From NCBI RefSeq assembly GCF_033807715.1, contig NC_084606.1, positions 36,026,398 to 36,090,397 on the forward strand: DNA of 64,000 nucleotides, given 5' to 3'. Made by a program: the position numbers and the translations under genes. The first letter of the stretch is position 1. Every line of letters begins with the position of its first letter. Positions 10,669-21,411 of the stretch are shown here, one piece after another. Below the pieces are notes generated by a model. It did not search any database. It was not told the origin of the DNA and was given only the letters and a program-made list of their open reading frames with translations. This DNA comes from Cololabis saira. Lineage: Eukaryota; Chordata; Actinopteri; Beloniformes; Belonidae.

Positions 10669-11905
10669 AGTGCTTCTCAAAGTGTGGGGCGCGCCCCACT
10701 GGTGGGGAACGGAGACATGTCAGGTGGGGCGCGACAAACTGGAGGAAATTTTCAATTTCATGCCTATTTTACTATGCTATTGACAATAAAGATAATTCAA
10801 TAAACAAAACGCACACACAAATATAGCAATAATTAATAGCTAAAATAATTACCGTATTTTCCGACCATTCGGCACGCCTTGTGGAAAGGCGCACCCTCAG
10901 TTTTGTGTGTCATCTCTGTATTTAAAACACACACACAGCGCACCAACGGAAAAGGTGCTGTCTACACACACGGAGCGCCGCCTTATAACACACGCGCGCC
11001 GCACAACACACACACACACACACACAAGCAAGCATATGTGTGGTATTTAAAAATAGAGCGGGAGCAAAACTTAGTTCGATTGTACTTTATTTAAGTTATA
11101 ACATTTCATTCGAGCTTGATCGCGCTGAGACCGGGAGAACTGATCAGCTGCGGCGGGCAGAGCCTGCAGCTCTCTGGCCACTTTCTTCGCTGTCAGAGTC
11201 AATTTCCGTGCCGTGCGGCCCCTCGGAAATGATGCCGGCTTTTGCAAAAGCCCGAACAACAGTCCAACCCAGCAGACACGTCAGCCCACGCATCTACAAT
11301 CCTTCAACGGTAAACGACGGAGTCCGCCGCCCTTCGGGCCCGCCTCTGCAGCGCAGCTCCCCCGGGGCGTAGGCTCTGCAGCGGTGTAATGTGGAACCAT
11401 AAATCAGCCTTTACAATGGGCGCATTGCGTCATTGGACAGAAAGCTTTAAACATCCTTCTTCCCTTTGCCACTTCATATCTCTGCGAGAGGCTTTTCAGC
11501 TGTTGCTTCTCTAAAAACTAAGTACAGATCCCAGCTCAACATTGAGCATGATTTGAGAGTGGCAGTTTCCAGCCTGCAACCCCGTTTTGAAAGGATGTGC
11601 AGTGCAAAACAGGCAACACTGGAGCCACTAATGCAGGGAAAGTTCACTTGTTTATGTTTTTGCAAATTAAGTTATAACACAACTGCACTTTTATTTTCTC
11701 TTTTTGAACTTTGTGTTATTTGTTGTTTTTGATTTTGATTCAGTATCAAATATGACTGATATACTTGGTGCTAGTAATTTCAATACATTTAAAATAATTT
11801 TTCAGTAATTCGTCAAGATTTTTGTTGGGGCGACGGGGGCAAGTGGGGCTTGAAAATCCCCACTTGTTCAAAGTGGGGAATGACGAAAAAAGTTTGAGAA
11901 CCACT
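10669..11905 (+). mobile_element. hAT element carrying a ZBED5-like transposase remnant
   Basis: The ends are CAGTGCTTCTCAAAGT and AGTTTGAGAACCACTA, imperfect inverses typical of hAT elements. The interior has an ACACAC-rich stretch, a GC-rich stretch and, near its right end, the remains of a transposase C-terminus (11464-11640). The target duplication is not clean. Confidence 0.7.
11464..11640 (+). pseudogene. hAT transposase C-terminal dimerisation domain, ZBED5-like, frameshifted
   Basis: Translation gives an AVASLKTKYRSQLNIEHDLR run followed by VAVSSLQPRFERMCSAKQA, matching the hATC dimerisation region of ZBED5/GTF2IRD2-type transposases. The preceding motif (PFATSYLCERGFS in family form) is in a different frame, so at least one base is lost near 11490. 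No BED finger or catalytic region survives. Confidence 0.7.
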
Positions 11906-12359
11906 AGCCGGTCTCAAGCAGAGGCAGATCTAGGGGGTGGCTACTTGGGCTCAAGCCCCGAATGTTTTTCCAAAAGCCCCGGATCTGAAAAAACAAAACA
12001 AACAAAAAAAAAAAAATCGTCTGGTCTAAATGTTCAATTCGTGCGCAGGCGCGGCGCAAACACCGCGGCAGGTGCCTTCATTTTTCTGTTTAAAGGGGTT
12101 GCACAGACGGGCGTGGCTCACAAATATTAATAATAATAGAGTTAAAACCACTTTAGCAGCTTTATTGTGTTGTTCTGTAACCTTGTGACAAGATCACCAA
12201 CAGTAAGAAGCAGTCAGTCAGCTGAGGTAAATATAAAAATGATTTTATTACAAAATCAAAGTAATGACAGAGAAAGGATCATACCAAAAAAGAAAAACAT
12301 TTTGCTACACAACAAAAGAAAAGATTCAAACTAGATATTTAGATACCGATAATGACCAG

Positions 12360-12545
12360 GGGCCTCATTTATAAAGCTTGCTTGCGCACAAAACAGGGCT
12401 TGAAAGATGCACACGCCACCTTCTACGCAAAGGTTGGGATTTAAAAAGAAAAACTAACGGAAAAATGTGCGTATCTCTACGCCAACCCTGACCCTCCCGT
12501 AGGAACTTACTTAAAGGAGATTGAGGCAGGATGGAGGCAGGATTT
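12360..12545. repeat. Harbinger-type terminal fragment
   Basis: A GGGGCCTCATTTATAAAG start and following TGCGCACAAAAC sequence resemble the termini of teleost Harbinger elements; a related but distinct start is at about 37066. The matching right end is not visible. Confidence 0.4.
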
Positions 12546-12583
12546 ATAAAAAAAAATTCGTATACGTTTTAATTTTTCTAGTA

Positions 12584-13118
12584 CCGTATTGGCCCGAATA
12601 TAAGACGGGGTTTTTTGCATTGAAATAAGACTGAAAAAGTGGGCGTCGTCTTACATTCGGGGTCTAGACGTTATACCAATTCACAACACTAGATGGCGCC
12701 AGATATCTTTAAAGCGAATGCTGAACTTAACTTCCCAGGCCAAAGCAAACCCCTGTCACGAAGAAGAAAAATAAAAATAGCAGTAGCATGAAGAAGAAAA
12801 ATAAAAAATAGTGGTAAGAAAGAAAAGACAAGGAAATAACAGAAGAGATAACAGAAAATGGTGAAACGTAGCGACAATCTGGAGAAAAGTGAGTGGAAGA
12901 AGTTATGATGCAAACTTCAAGATCATGATTTAAATGAGGCAAAATAACATGCTTTTTCTCTCAAATATATTGTTATAATCATTTGTTTCAGATGTACTTT
13001 AATTATTTTCTGTATAAAAATTAAATTTGGTGTTAAGAAAGTCTTTTTTCAAATTTGAGTCTTGAAAAAGAGGGGGTCGTCTTATAATCAGGGTCGTCTT
13101 ATATTCGGGTCAATACGG
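12584..13118. mobile_element. DNA element with CCGTATTGGCCCG termini, TA duplication
   Basis: The left end CCGTATTGGCCCGAATATAA is mirrored by TTATATTCGGGTCAATACGG at the right end. TA flanks both ends (12582-12583, 13119-13120). It is non-autonomous. The elements starting at 10853 and 29184 share the CCGTATT start and are related. Confidence 0.75.
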
Positions 13119-13664
13119 TAATAATGTCAGATGAAGCGTTCCAAACCCAAAAGAATGTTTCCTCTAGTTTATCTCTCCGTTGCCTTGAACAGGCTGTGTG
13201 CTGCAAAATGTGCTGCAATTCGGTCCCGAATTTCCCGCGCTGTCCTGCGGATGTGACGTCACATGACGCTGCATGCACGTTCTCCCCGTTCTCCCGTGCC
13301 GGCTTCACTGTTGGCTGCAGTACCCCCGACGGCCGTCGTGGTGAAGGGTGGCGCTAATGAGTCTCATTTCTTAAAAGGAGCCTCATGCTCCTTTAAGATA
13401 TGGAGAACTGGCGACGCAGGCGGTGAGGTGGTGAAATGAAGCCAGATTCATGTCATACTCTTAATAATGTCATCACATATCAGACTTGTAATATAATAGC
13501 GCTGATCGTGTCCCTCTGTGTTTGAAGCTCCGTATCAGTCAGGACTCTGGTGCTGCTGCTGCAGCCGCAGTGCCAGGACACGCCGGGAACCTCCTCGTCA
13601 CGCACCGCGACAACCGTACAGTGACTGAGGACAGAACAAATGAGGGGCTCCGTAGATCGTTTAG

Positions 13665-13850
13665 GGCAGGGGTGCCCAATCCTGGTCCTGGAGAGCCCCT
13701 ATCCAGCATGTTTTACATGTTTCCCTGCTTCAGCACACCGGGATAAAAGTAGCTGTTTCAACAACAGAACTGTCCAGACCTTTATGACAAGTTAACGATG
13801 ATGAGTAATTAGAATCAGGTGTGAGGAAGCAGGGAAACATTACTTTTTAT
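13665..13850. repeat. hAT-type MITE fragment (CAGGGGTGCCCAATCCTGGTCC)
   Basis: The start reads CAGGGGTGCCCAATCC, and the body carries CCAGCATGTTTTACAT, ACAGAACTGTCC and AATTAGAATCAGGTGTG. The same order of motifs occurs in the longer copy at about 31651-32440. Non-coding. Confidence 0.55.
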
Positions 13851-14602
13851 TACTTATTTATTACTTTTGACTTTTTTACCCCCTTCCCTGTATGTGTGTG
13901 TGTTAAGTGTACTGCTGCTAACACGTGAGTTTCCCCATTGAGGGAGTAATAAAGGACTATTTTATCTTACTATTATTGCTTTGGTTATAATCCCTGTATA
14001 ATATAAAGATAAAACAGAAGGTCATATATTTGGGGATTGTTATCTCTAAGGACAAAACAGCAATTGAAAAGATGAATATTTGGAACAATGTGGACAAGTG
14101 AAAGTCAATTCAGGTGGCTGCAAAGGGATATTTCAATTTTTGGCAGAGTCTTATTATCAAAAATGGATAGTCTGTCCAGACTCATTTATCCGGCCTTCTC
14201 CTTACCCATCTCAACAAGAATGATCAAAACAATAAATACAGTTCATTTTAAGTTCATATGGAGAAATAGATGTCAATATATAAGAAAGATTGACATGGTA
14301 AAAAACTATGATGATGTTGAATGTGATTTCAATATTATGAATGGTGTCTTGAAACTGAAATGGTTAAAATCTTTCCTTACATTCTATTGGAAATGGATTT
14401 ATAGTCATAATTTTACACCACACAACACACCTGTATGGAACAACAGGTACAGTTTGCTCAGTTTGTTGAAGACAAGAATTTGGACTTCGTCCTTAATAAT
14501 TTGGTGTTATTGGGAAAGTTCTTCATTCACAAATGTAGATTTTTTTAAGACCAAACCATGTTTGACCCATTGGAGAAATGAGCTAAAGCTCTTGAGTAAG
14601 TC

Positions 14603-14844
14603 TGTGGCAGGGTGCGTGCCACGGGGGCCCGACCGAAGGACGGAGAGACACAGAGCTTCGTGCAGAACCCTGTTTTATTTAGTAAACTCACACCCACATG
14701 TGCACAAACATCACACACAGCTTCTCAGGAGCCTTTCCTGCTGTCCAGCTCTGCCTTATAAAGGCAGGCCGGGTGGAGGCGTGGCAGCCACTCAGGTGGA
14801 TGGGACACAGGTGCGTGTCCCGTCAACCTCTCCACCCGGCCACA
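14603..14844 (-). repeat. 3' LTR (in element orientation)
   Basis: The 242-bp terminal repeat matches 15807-16048 with very few differences (for example CACCCGGCCACA against CACCCTGCCACA at the end). It begins TG and ends CA on the + strand. Confidence 0.88.
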
Positions 14845-14888
14845 CACCCCCAACGCCAATCTCGAGCCGGGGTCCGTCCGGAACGAGC

Positions 14889-15761
14889 CTACTCCCCCCC
14901 CTGCCCCCTCGGAGCGGGAGAGGAAGCCCGGAACTCTCCGGGCCTTCCTGGTCGGGGGGTCGTCCCCGGCGTCGGCCTGACCAGCGCAACGGTCGGGGGG
15001 GGTCGCCCCCGGCGTCGGCCCGCCCGCCGTGGAAGACTCTCTCGGGGCTGGGCCCAAGGTGGCCTCGGGCCACACGGTGCGTCCACGACCGCGTCCCTCA
15101 CGGCGCAGCCCCGTCCTGGAGCTGGTGCGTCCCGGACCACGCCCTCCTTTGTGACGCAGCCCTGCGCGGGCTGCTGGTCCGCCTCCAGGACCGCCTCTTC
15201 CCCCACACCCTGCTCTGGCCGCAGGTCCGGCCCCGCCTTCGCGGGCGGCTGCGGCTGCGCCTCCGCAGCCGCCTCCCCCGCCAACTCCGCCTCCGCGACG
15301 CAGCCCTGCGCGGGCTACTGGTCCGCCCCCGTCGCCGCGGGACCCGCCGTCGCTGGCGGCTGCGCCTCTGCAGCCGCCTCCCCAGCCAACTCCGCCTCCC
15401 CCTCCGTCTCCGCCGCTGACTCCATCCCAGGAGCCGTCGTCTGGCGGCCCGCAGCTTCTGCCTCGCGGCTCCTAAGCTGTGGCACCACCAGCGCTGCCGC
15501 GGCGAACCTCAGACGGGGTGCAGGGATGGGTCGCTCCGTCGGTCCCGCCGTTTCGGGAGCCGTCGCCTGGCGGCCCGCAGCTCCTGCCTCCCGGCCACTT
15601 AGCTGCGGCGCTGGCATCTCCTCCCGCGCTGCTGGCGCAGGGGTGGGTCTCCCCGCGGCCACCAGCGCCTCCATTGCGGCCAGCTGCCGCTCGCCCTGGT
15701 CGCGGAACGTGGCCGTCATGCCCGCCATGGCCAGGGCGAGCGCGTCCAGGGCACGCTCCAT
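14889..15761 (-). pseudogene. Ala/Glu/Pro-rich internal ORF of the LTR element, one amber stop
   Basis: From ATG at 15761 the frame reads MERALDALALAMAGM and continues as a low-complexity Ala/Glu/Pro/Arg protein with repeats (ELAGEAAAEAQP twice). A TAG at 15315-15317 stops it after 148 codons. The same frame then continues open to about 14889. At the equivalent position of the internal repeat the codon is CAG, so a single transition made the stop. The product may be gag-like by position, but there is no zinc knuckle and no recognisable capsid motif. Confidence 0.55.
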
Positions 15762-15786
15762 GCCTCTCGTCCGTCCGTCCCTCGAA

Positions 15787-15804
15787 GCCCCACGTTGGGC
15801 GCCA
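15787..15804 (-). other. Primer-binding site for tRNA-Lys
   Basis: The + strand reads GCCCCACGTTGGGCGCCA, identical in form to the 3' 18 nt of vertebrate tRNA-Lys(1,2). It starts two bases inside the right-hand LTR, the standard PBS position, and proves the element is oriented on the - strand. Confidence 0.85.
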
Positions 15805-15806
15805 GA

Positions 15807-16048
15807 TGTGGCAGGGTGCGTGCCACGGGGGCCCGACCGAAGGACGGAGAGACACAGAGCTTCGTGCAGAACCCTGTTTTATTTAGTAAACTCACACCCA
15901 CATGTGCACGAACATCACACACAGCTTCTCAGGAGCCTTTCCTGCTGTCCAGCTCTGCCTTATAAAGGCAGGCCGGGTGGAGGCGTGGCAGCCACTCAGG
16001 TGGATGGGACACAGGTGCGTGTCCCGTCAACCTCTCCACCCTGCCACA
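15807..16048 (-). repeat. 5' LTR (in element orientation)
   Basis: Direct repeat partner of 14603-14844, followed by the duplicated host AAGTC. A TATAAA-like stretch (CCTTATAAAGGC on the + strand, palindromic) at about 15957-15968 could be the promoter. Confidence 0.85.
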
Positions 16049-16544
16049 AAGTCCTTGAGTCTTGTTAAAGAAAAGAAAGCCCTTAAACTGTTTTCTTTAC
16101 TTGAAAGATATGATTTAATATGAGATGGCCCTTGTGAGTTATTTTTTATTTATTTTTTATTTTATATTGTACAATAATTAGATTCTCAGTGTATATTTTG
16201 TAATACTGATGTTGCTCAACCCATGGCAAAAGTTTGTAATTCTGATATGACTTTGTTTGTTTGTATCTATCTTTCAATAAAAAAAAAAAACACATATTCT
16301 GGTGTAAAACTAAAGTGAAGTTAAAGTGAGTTAACAAAGGGGAAGTTAACCTGCATGGGGAACTTTCTCCAGCTGAGAGCAGCAGTGCCAGCTGGGATCA
16401 GACTGGGAACAGCGACACTCGCGGCCAGAGCGAGAACTGCAGGTCACGTACGCGTTCAGTGTCTTTTTGAGAACGTGCACGTCGACTATGGAGCCAAATC
16501 AAGGCCAAAAGTTTTGCTAATTTGAAAATAAAATTTGAACCTGA

Positions 16545-16715
16545 AAATTCTTTTTTACAGTTTCAATTTTTTTTTTCGGTATCAGATCTTTTTTTCAGTT
16601 TCAGAACTTTTTATTTCAGTTTCAAATCTTTTTTTCAGTTTCAGATCTTTTTTTTTTCAGTTTCACATCTTTTTTTTCAGTTTCACTTCTTTTTTTTCCA
16701 GTTTCAAATCTTTAG
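16545..16715 (+). repeat. Tandem repeat of pyrimidine tract plus TTTCAG
   Basis: About eight imperfect units of 19-24 bp, each a run of T followed by TTTCAGTTTCA(A/G)ATC. Each unit looks like a 3' splice acceptor (polypyrimidine tract plus CAG). It is non-coding; the open frames through it are low-complexity Phe/Ser. Confidence 0.75.
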
Positions 16716-16799
16716 TTCCCTTTAAAGTTGATTTCAAAATGTATTTGGAGACAATACAATTGGTTAATAACAAAAAATGTAATACCACTGTCAACCTCA

Positions 16800-17071
16800 T
16801 AAAAGAAATGTTTACGGATATCTGAATGTATTGCCTTCCTTTTATTATTTAGTGTAATTGTTAATGTCACGAACTACTTGCACTTTATTGTAGCTTTTTT
16901 TGTGAAGAGAACAATTTTATATTTTTTGGACTATAATGATGCCTATGTATGTTTGTTTTTTATATTATTGAATGATACCTACCATTTATTATTATTTAAT
17001 GTTATTGTATTTTCTGGAATTGAAATAAAGTTTCATACAAAAAATGTTAATTAAAAAAAAAAAAAAAAAAA
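16800..17071 (+). mobile_element. LINE 3' UTR with A-tail
   Basis: An AT-rich tail ending with AATTGAAATAAAGTTTCATAC and, after TTAATT, a run of about 18 A at 17053-17071 is typical of the end of an L1-type LINE. No coding remnant is seen in this part. Confidence 0.5.
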
Positions 17072-17076
17072 GCATA

Positions 17077-17267
17077 TGCTGCGTTCCATTTGTCCTCGGA
17101 AGTCGGAATTTCCCAGTTCCCAGTCAGAATTTTCAACTGGAACGCCCCTCGAAGTGGGATTTCCTACTGGGAAAGTGGGAGAAGCTTCACCACCCCCGAG
17201 TTACCATTCAAAGATGGCTGCCATTCCCAGTTCCCAGTCCGATTTCCGAGGTAAATGGAACGCAGCA
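17077..17267. mobile_element. Short MITE upstream of PYD gene 1
   Basis: The termini TGCTGCGTTCCATTT and AAATGGAACGCAGCA are exact inverses, flanked by ATA on both sides. The interior repeats TTCCCAGTTCCCAGTC. It ends about 120 bp before the PYD gene 1 start codon, so it sits in that gene's promoter or 5' UTR. Confidence 0.8.
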
Positions 17268-17388
17268 ATAAACGAGCCGGGGAGCCGAACGGACGCGAAC
17301 GCAGGCACCAACTGCAAGTATAACAGGGACTTTAAGCTGCAAACCATCACCTTCACATCTTTTTCCATTCGTTATTTTTGTCTGAGAG

Positions 17389-17641
17389 ATGGAGCAAAAA
17401 AAGCCCAAAAGGATTTTGAAAGATTCCTTGGACAATCTTTCTGAGCAGAACTTCCAGGAGTTTTGCGCAGCGCTCGTGGACCCCAGTATGGAGACGCGCG
17501 TCCCTCTCGCGAAGGTGCAGGGGAAAAGCCGCCTGGACATCGCAAATGAGATGATAAGCACTTTCACGGAGCAGGGAGCTCTCAAGGTGGCCGAAAAGAT
17601 CCTCAGATACATCAAATGCACCGAGGCTGCGAACAAACTCG
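17389..17641 (+). CDS. PYD exon of copy 1
   Basis: Full PYD-encoding first exon with donor CTCG|GTAGGT. It is clearly homologous to the exon at 22515-22758 and to the pseudogene at 35276-35025. The open frame reads on into the intron to 17730, but the sequence after the donor is intron-like, and the donor is conserved in copy 2. Confidence 0.88.
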
Positions 17642-20173
17642 GTAGGTTCAACATCTGGATTCGTGGTTGGATGCAGGGACGCAGAAACTGCGGGTGTAAT
17701 ATTATAAATCGGCGGAGGTTTGTGTATTAATACACAAAAAGTAAAGATTATCTTAGAATATAAAAGAGTTTTACTCGTGAAACCTCATTAAACAACGTTC
17801 AACAGTTACACACAAAACAGCCTCGTTTTCTAGTTTACTTTCGCTTTTGCGCACATAAAAGTTCAGTGAAATGAAGGCTGCGCCGTTTTGAGACACTTTA
17901 ACTTGAAGAAAAACAAGATAGGCTATTTATGAAGCTGGAGCAAATAAAGGCTCTTTGAACGCTGGAACTCTTTCAAACTGATAGATGAAGAATCACAGAT
18001 GTAACTGTCGGTTGTGGAAGTTTCCACAGGACACTAGCGGAGCAGGCGGGGGGGGGGGGGGCGACCGCCCCGGGCCCACTGCTCCGTGGGGGCCCACGCC
18101 CAAGAGGAAAAAAACAAAGTGTTCTGAATAAAATAAGGAAAGTTGCACTGTATAACAATTGCGTTCATAAGGATAAAGTTGTTTAAAAAATAAAAATGAA
18201 AGATATAGTCCCTTTTCCTCTGCTGTGTCTGCCTGTCATGCACGGGTACGTGCGCGCATGTTGTCTGTTTACTTTTAAGGCCCGTTTACACGGAGCAAAA
18301 ACGGAGGTGTTTTCATGCGTTTTGGCCGTTCGTTTACACGAAAACGAAGCTCAAAGCCCCCAAAAACGATCATTTCTGAAAACTCCGGCCAAAGTGGAGA
18401 TTTTCAAAAACTTCGTTTTCACGTTTGCGTCTAAGCAGAGGAAACGGAGGAAAACTGAGGAAAACGGAGATTTAAGCTTCAGAACGTCACATTATGCACC
18501 AGAAACTCACCAGCGTGCGACCTGTGTTTACAATTAGTTTGGCCACCGTCAATATTTTCTTGTATTTTACCTGTTTTATATTCTAAAGTCACATTTAAAA
18601 GTAACCCCCCCCCCCCGTCCAGCCTCCTGCTCATTCATTGGGAGGGAAGCCTGTGAGCGCGTCAGCCAGCAGCATGAAGCCTGAATTATGGTTCCGCGTT
18701 AAATCAACGGCGTAGGGTACGCGGCGACGCGCATCGTACGTGCGTGTCGCCGCGTACCCTACGCCGTATGCTCTGCATTGGTGTAACGCGGAACCATAAA
18801 TCAGCCTTAACTGGAAGTTACACGTGTCATTTGTTGATGTTTTTTCCAGGATTCTGATTGGCTAGCATGACGTTAACAGCGTATTCATGCGGGTCCGTGT
18901 AAACGAGCATATTTTTGAAAACGTAGAGGGGAAAATATCCGTTTTTGTAAATACCCGGCTACGTGTAAACGCGCACATTGTAAACTGTTGTCGTGTAGGT
19001 TGAACACGTGTTTCTGAATTGTGCTACTCGGCGAAACCGACATCTATGGAAGCCCATTTCCGCCAGTAAAAGAAAAAAAAAATAAGATGAAAACTTAGCC
19101 TTAAAAATAAAAATATCCCCACGATAAGTCATGAAATAAAGGTCGAAATTATGAGATAGAAAGTCCTAATTATGAGATAAAAAGTTGAAATAATGAGTTT
19201 TTATGTCATAATTATGACTTACCGTGGGGATATTTTTATTTTTAAGGCTAAGATTTCATCTTATTTTTTTCTTTTACTGGTGGAAATGAGCTTCCATTGA
19301 CATTACTGGACGTAATTAGATTTTTATCTCCAGGTTGATACTTATATCTTAAAGTCTGCATTAGGCTTATAATTAGGTTTGACATAATGACTGGTAAATC
19401 CCTGGTGCTGAAACCTCAAGTGATGGTTCTGACCGTGTTGCTGCTGCTGTGGTTGTGTGTCAGAGACGCTGATCTGTGGCATTTTTAGCGATTATGTTTT
19501 AATGGATATGTTTAGGCCACAAGGGCCCATCTAGAATGCTTGGCCCCCCCTGGGCTGGGACCCCTGCTCCGCCCCGTCACGGGACAAACGGGTTTGATCA
19601 GAACTAATACAAAGAAACATTAATGAGCATCATAGGTCAGCCTAAACTAGTGGTCCCCGGATTATTTTTGGTGGGGCCCCCTTTGGTTTATCAAACAAGT
19701 GCATTTAGTGTAGGCTATAGTAGATAATCTGACTAAAAGTATGAAAGATAAACATTTTTTAAATAGTTCACATTTGTATTGTTTCAAAATATAAACACTA
19801 CAGGTACACAACGCATGATTATTCTATCCGTCCATCTTTGTAGCACATTTTCTACATTTTTTGCCAATGGATCTTATAACAGACCCCCCACTCACCCCCA
19901 GTTATGCAGTAAATGTTTTTTATCTTTCAGAATTTAATACTGTGTCTTCCTCACTTTTGCAGCTCAAGAGGCAGGTGCAGGACCAGGAGGACCAGCAAAT
20001 GTAAGTCAGACACGAGACCAGAGGAAAAGGCTGGATCTATCAAAGGGAGGGCTCAGGCTATTCATGGGAAATGAAAAATGAAGTCAAGCAATCATATTGG
20101 AATTAATTTTATTGCTTTAATGAATTTTCCTGTGCTTTTGCAGCCAGCCTCTAGTGGCCAGTCAAGCTACTAA
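17389..20173 (+). CDS. Predicted PYD-only protein, copy 1 (three exons)
   Basis: Exon 1 (17389-17641) starts at ATG in GAGAGATGGAGC and encodes an 84-residue pyrin (PYD/DAPIN) domain: a [20 protein letters not shown] helix pair, then [32 protein letters not shown] and a final EAANKL. Donor G|GTAGGT. Exon 2 (19963-20000, 38 nt) and exon 3 (20144-20173) join in frame to give [13 protein letters not shown] and PASSGQSSY, then TAA. The product would be about 106 residues: a PYD plus a Gly/Ala/Pro tail like the linker that precedes CARD in ASC, but without CARD, NACHT or B30.2. PYDs bind other PYDs in inflammasomes, so a stand-alone PYD could be an adaptor decoy. Exons 2-3 are predicted from splice sites only; the gene could splice further. 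Confidence 0.72.
18040..18075. other. Poly-G tract in PYD1 intron
   Basis: A run of about 12 G followed by GCGACCGCCCCGGGCCC lies in the first intron, the start of an old repeat (a gggcccac-type element continuing to about 18110). Non-coding; prone to assembly error. Confidence 0.4.
18280..18990. mobile_element. DNA element with CCCGTTTACACGGAGC termini, containing a hairpin MITE
   Basis: The left end CCCGTTTACACGGAGCAAAA pairs with GTTTTTGTAAATACCCGGCTACGTGTAAACGCG near 18930-18975. It lies in PYD1 intron 1. A GC-rich hairpin MITE is nested at 18677-18808. Non-coding. Confidence 0.55.
18677..18808. mobile_element. GC-rich hairpin MITE (TTATGGTTCCGCGTTA family)
   Basis: A near-perfect palindrome: AATTATGGTTCCGCGTTAAA at the left is mirrored by TAACGCGGAACCATAA at the right, with complementary TACGGCG/CGCCGTA and GCGGCGACGCG cores. 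Relatives or fragments occur at 8805-8857, 11376-11413, 28575-28712, 37771-37896, 41650-41720, 54015-54168 and 56780-56872. Confidence 0.8.
19041..19305. mobile_element. Palindromic MITE with about 90-bp arms
   Basis: Sequence ATGGAAGC...CGCCAGTAAAAGAAAA at the left is mirrored by TTTTCTTTTACTGG...GCTTCCAT at the right. The arms include AAATATCCCCACG/CGTGGGGATATTT, and the centre repeats TAATTATGA. It is in PYD1 intron 1 and is non-coding. Confidence 0.75.
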
Positions 20174-20231
20174 AACTTTATTTTAAGAAAGAACATGATG
20201 TACATAGAGAGAACATGATGTGTATCGGGAT

Positions 20232-21182
<951 letters not shown>

Positions 21183-21238
21183 ATCGGGATGATAAATGAA
21201 TTCAGCTTTGGAGGAAAACGAAGCACCTGTTTTGCTAA

Positions 21239-21244
21239 AATAAA
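21239..21244 (+). promoter_or_regulatory. Candidate poly(A) signal of PYD gene 1
   Basis: AATAAA in GCTAAAATAAAAACCCC is the first canonical signal after the PYD1 stop and lies beyond the hAT insertion. The promoter homology of PYD gene 2 begins about 50 bp further on. Confidence 0.45.
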
Positions 21245-21411
21245 AACCCCAGTCCTGCACATTGATCAGTCTAACACACCAAGCATCCGAACTACATGTT
21301 TCACATTCCTCATAAAAGGGGGGAATTGCTCTTTATCGTAATCACACACTTTTCTAACAGCAACTGAACGCAACATTCCTCATCCTTGACTTAGTGAGCG
21401 GATATGCGCGT

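Larger units (their letters stand above)
14603..16048 (-). mobile_element. Short non-autonomous LTR retrotransposon (1.45 kb)
   Basis: Two 242-bp direct repeats (14603-14844 and 15807-16048) start TGTGGCAGGGTGCG and end in CCACA. The 5-bp host duplication AAGTC flanks the whole (14598-14602, 16049-16053). Two bases inside the right repeat lies an 18-nt primer-binding site complementary to a tRNA-Lys 3' end, which sets transcription on the - strand. There is no protease, reverse transcriptase or integrase, so mobilisation must have been in trans. The LTRs are nearly identical, implying a young insertion. It sits inside the LINE at 13995-16290. Confidence 0.88.
13995..16290 (+). pseudogene. 5'-truncated L1-clade LINE ORF2 C-terminus, split by an LTR element
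   Basis: The frame before 14602 reads like the post-reverse-transcriptase region of L1/Tx1-type ORF2: RDISIFGRVLLSKMDSLSRL, then an IYPAFSLP and FIWRNR-type stretch. It resumes after the inserted LTR element with SLVKEKKALKLFSLLERYD and a stop near 16118, then a 3' UTR and an AATAAA followed by an A-run near 16276-16290. The start is frameshifted (near 14100) and the upstream RT domain is missing, so it is inactive. Confidence 0.75.

Noticed and set aside
14088..16068. Very long + strand open frames (443 and 456 codons) across 14088-15419 and 14698-16068
   Set aside because: They run from LINE sequence into the GC-rich LTR element, read antisense to that element's own ORF, and cross its LTR boundaries. 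The lack of stops comes from high GC content.
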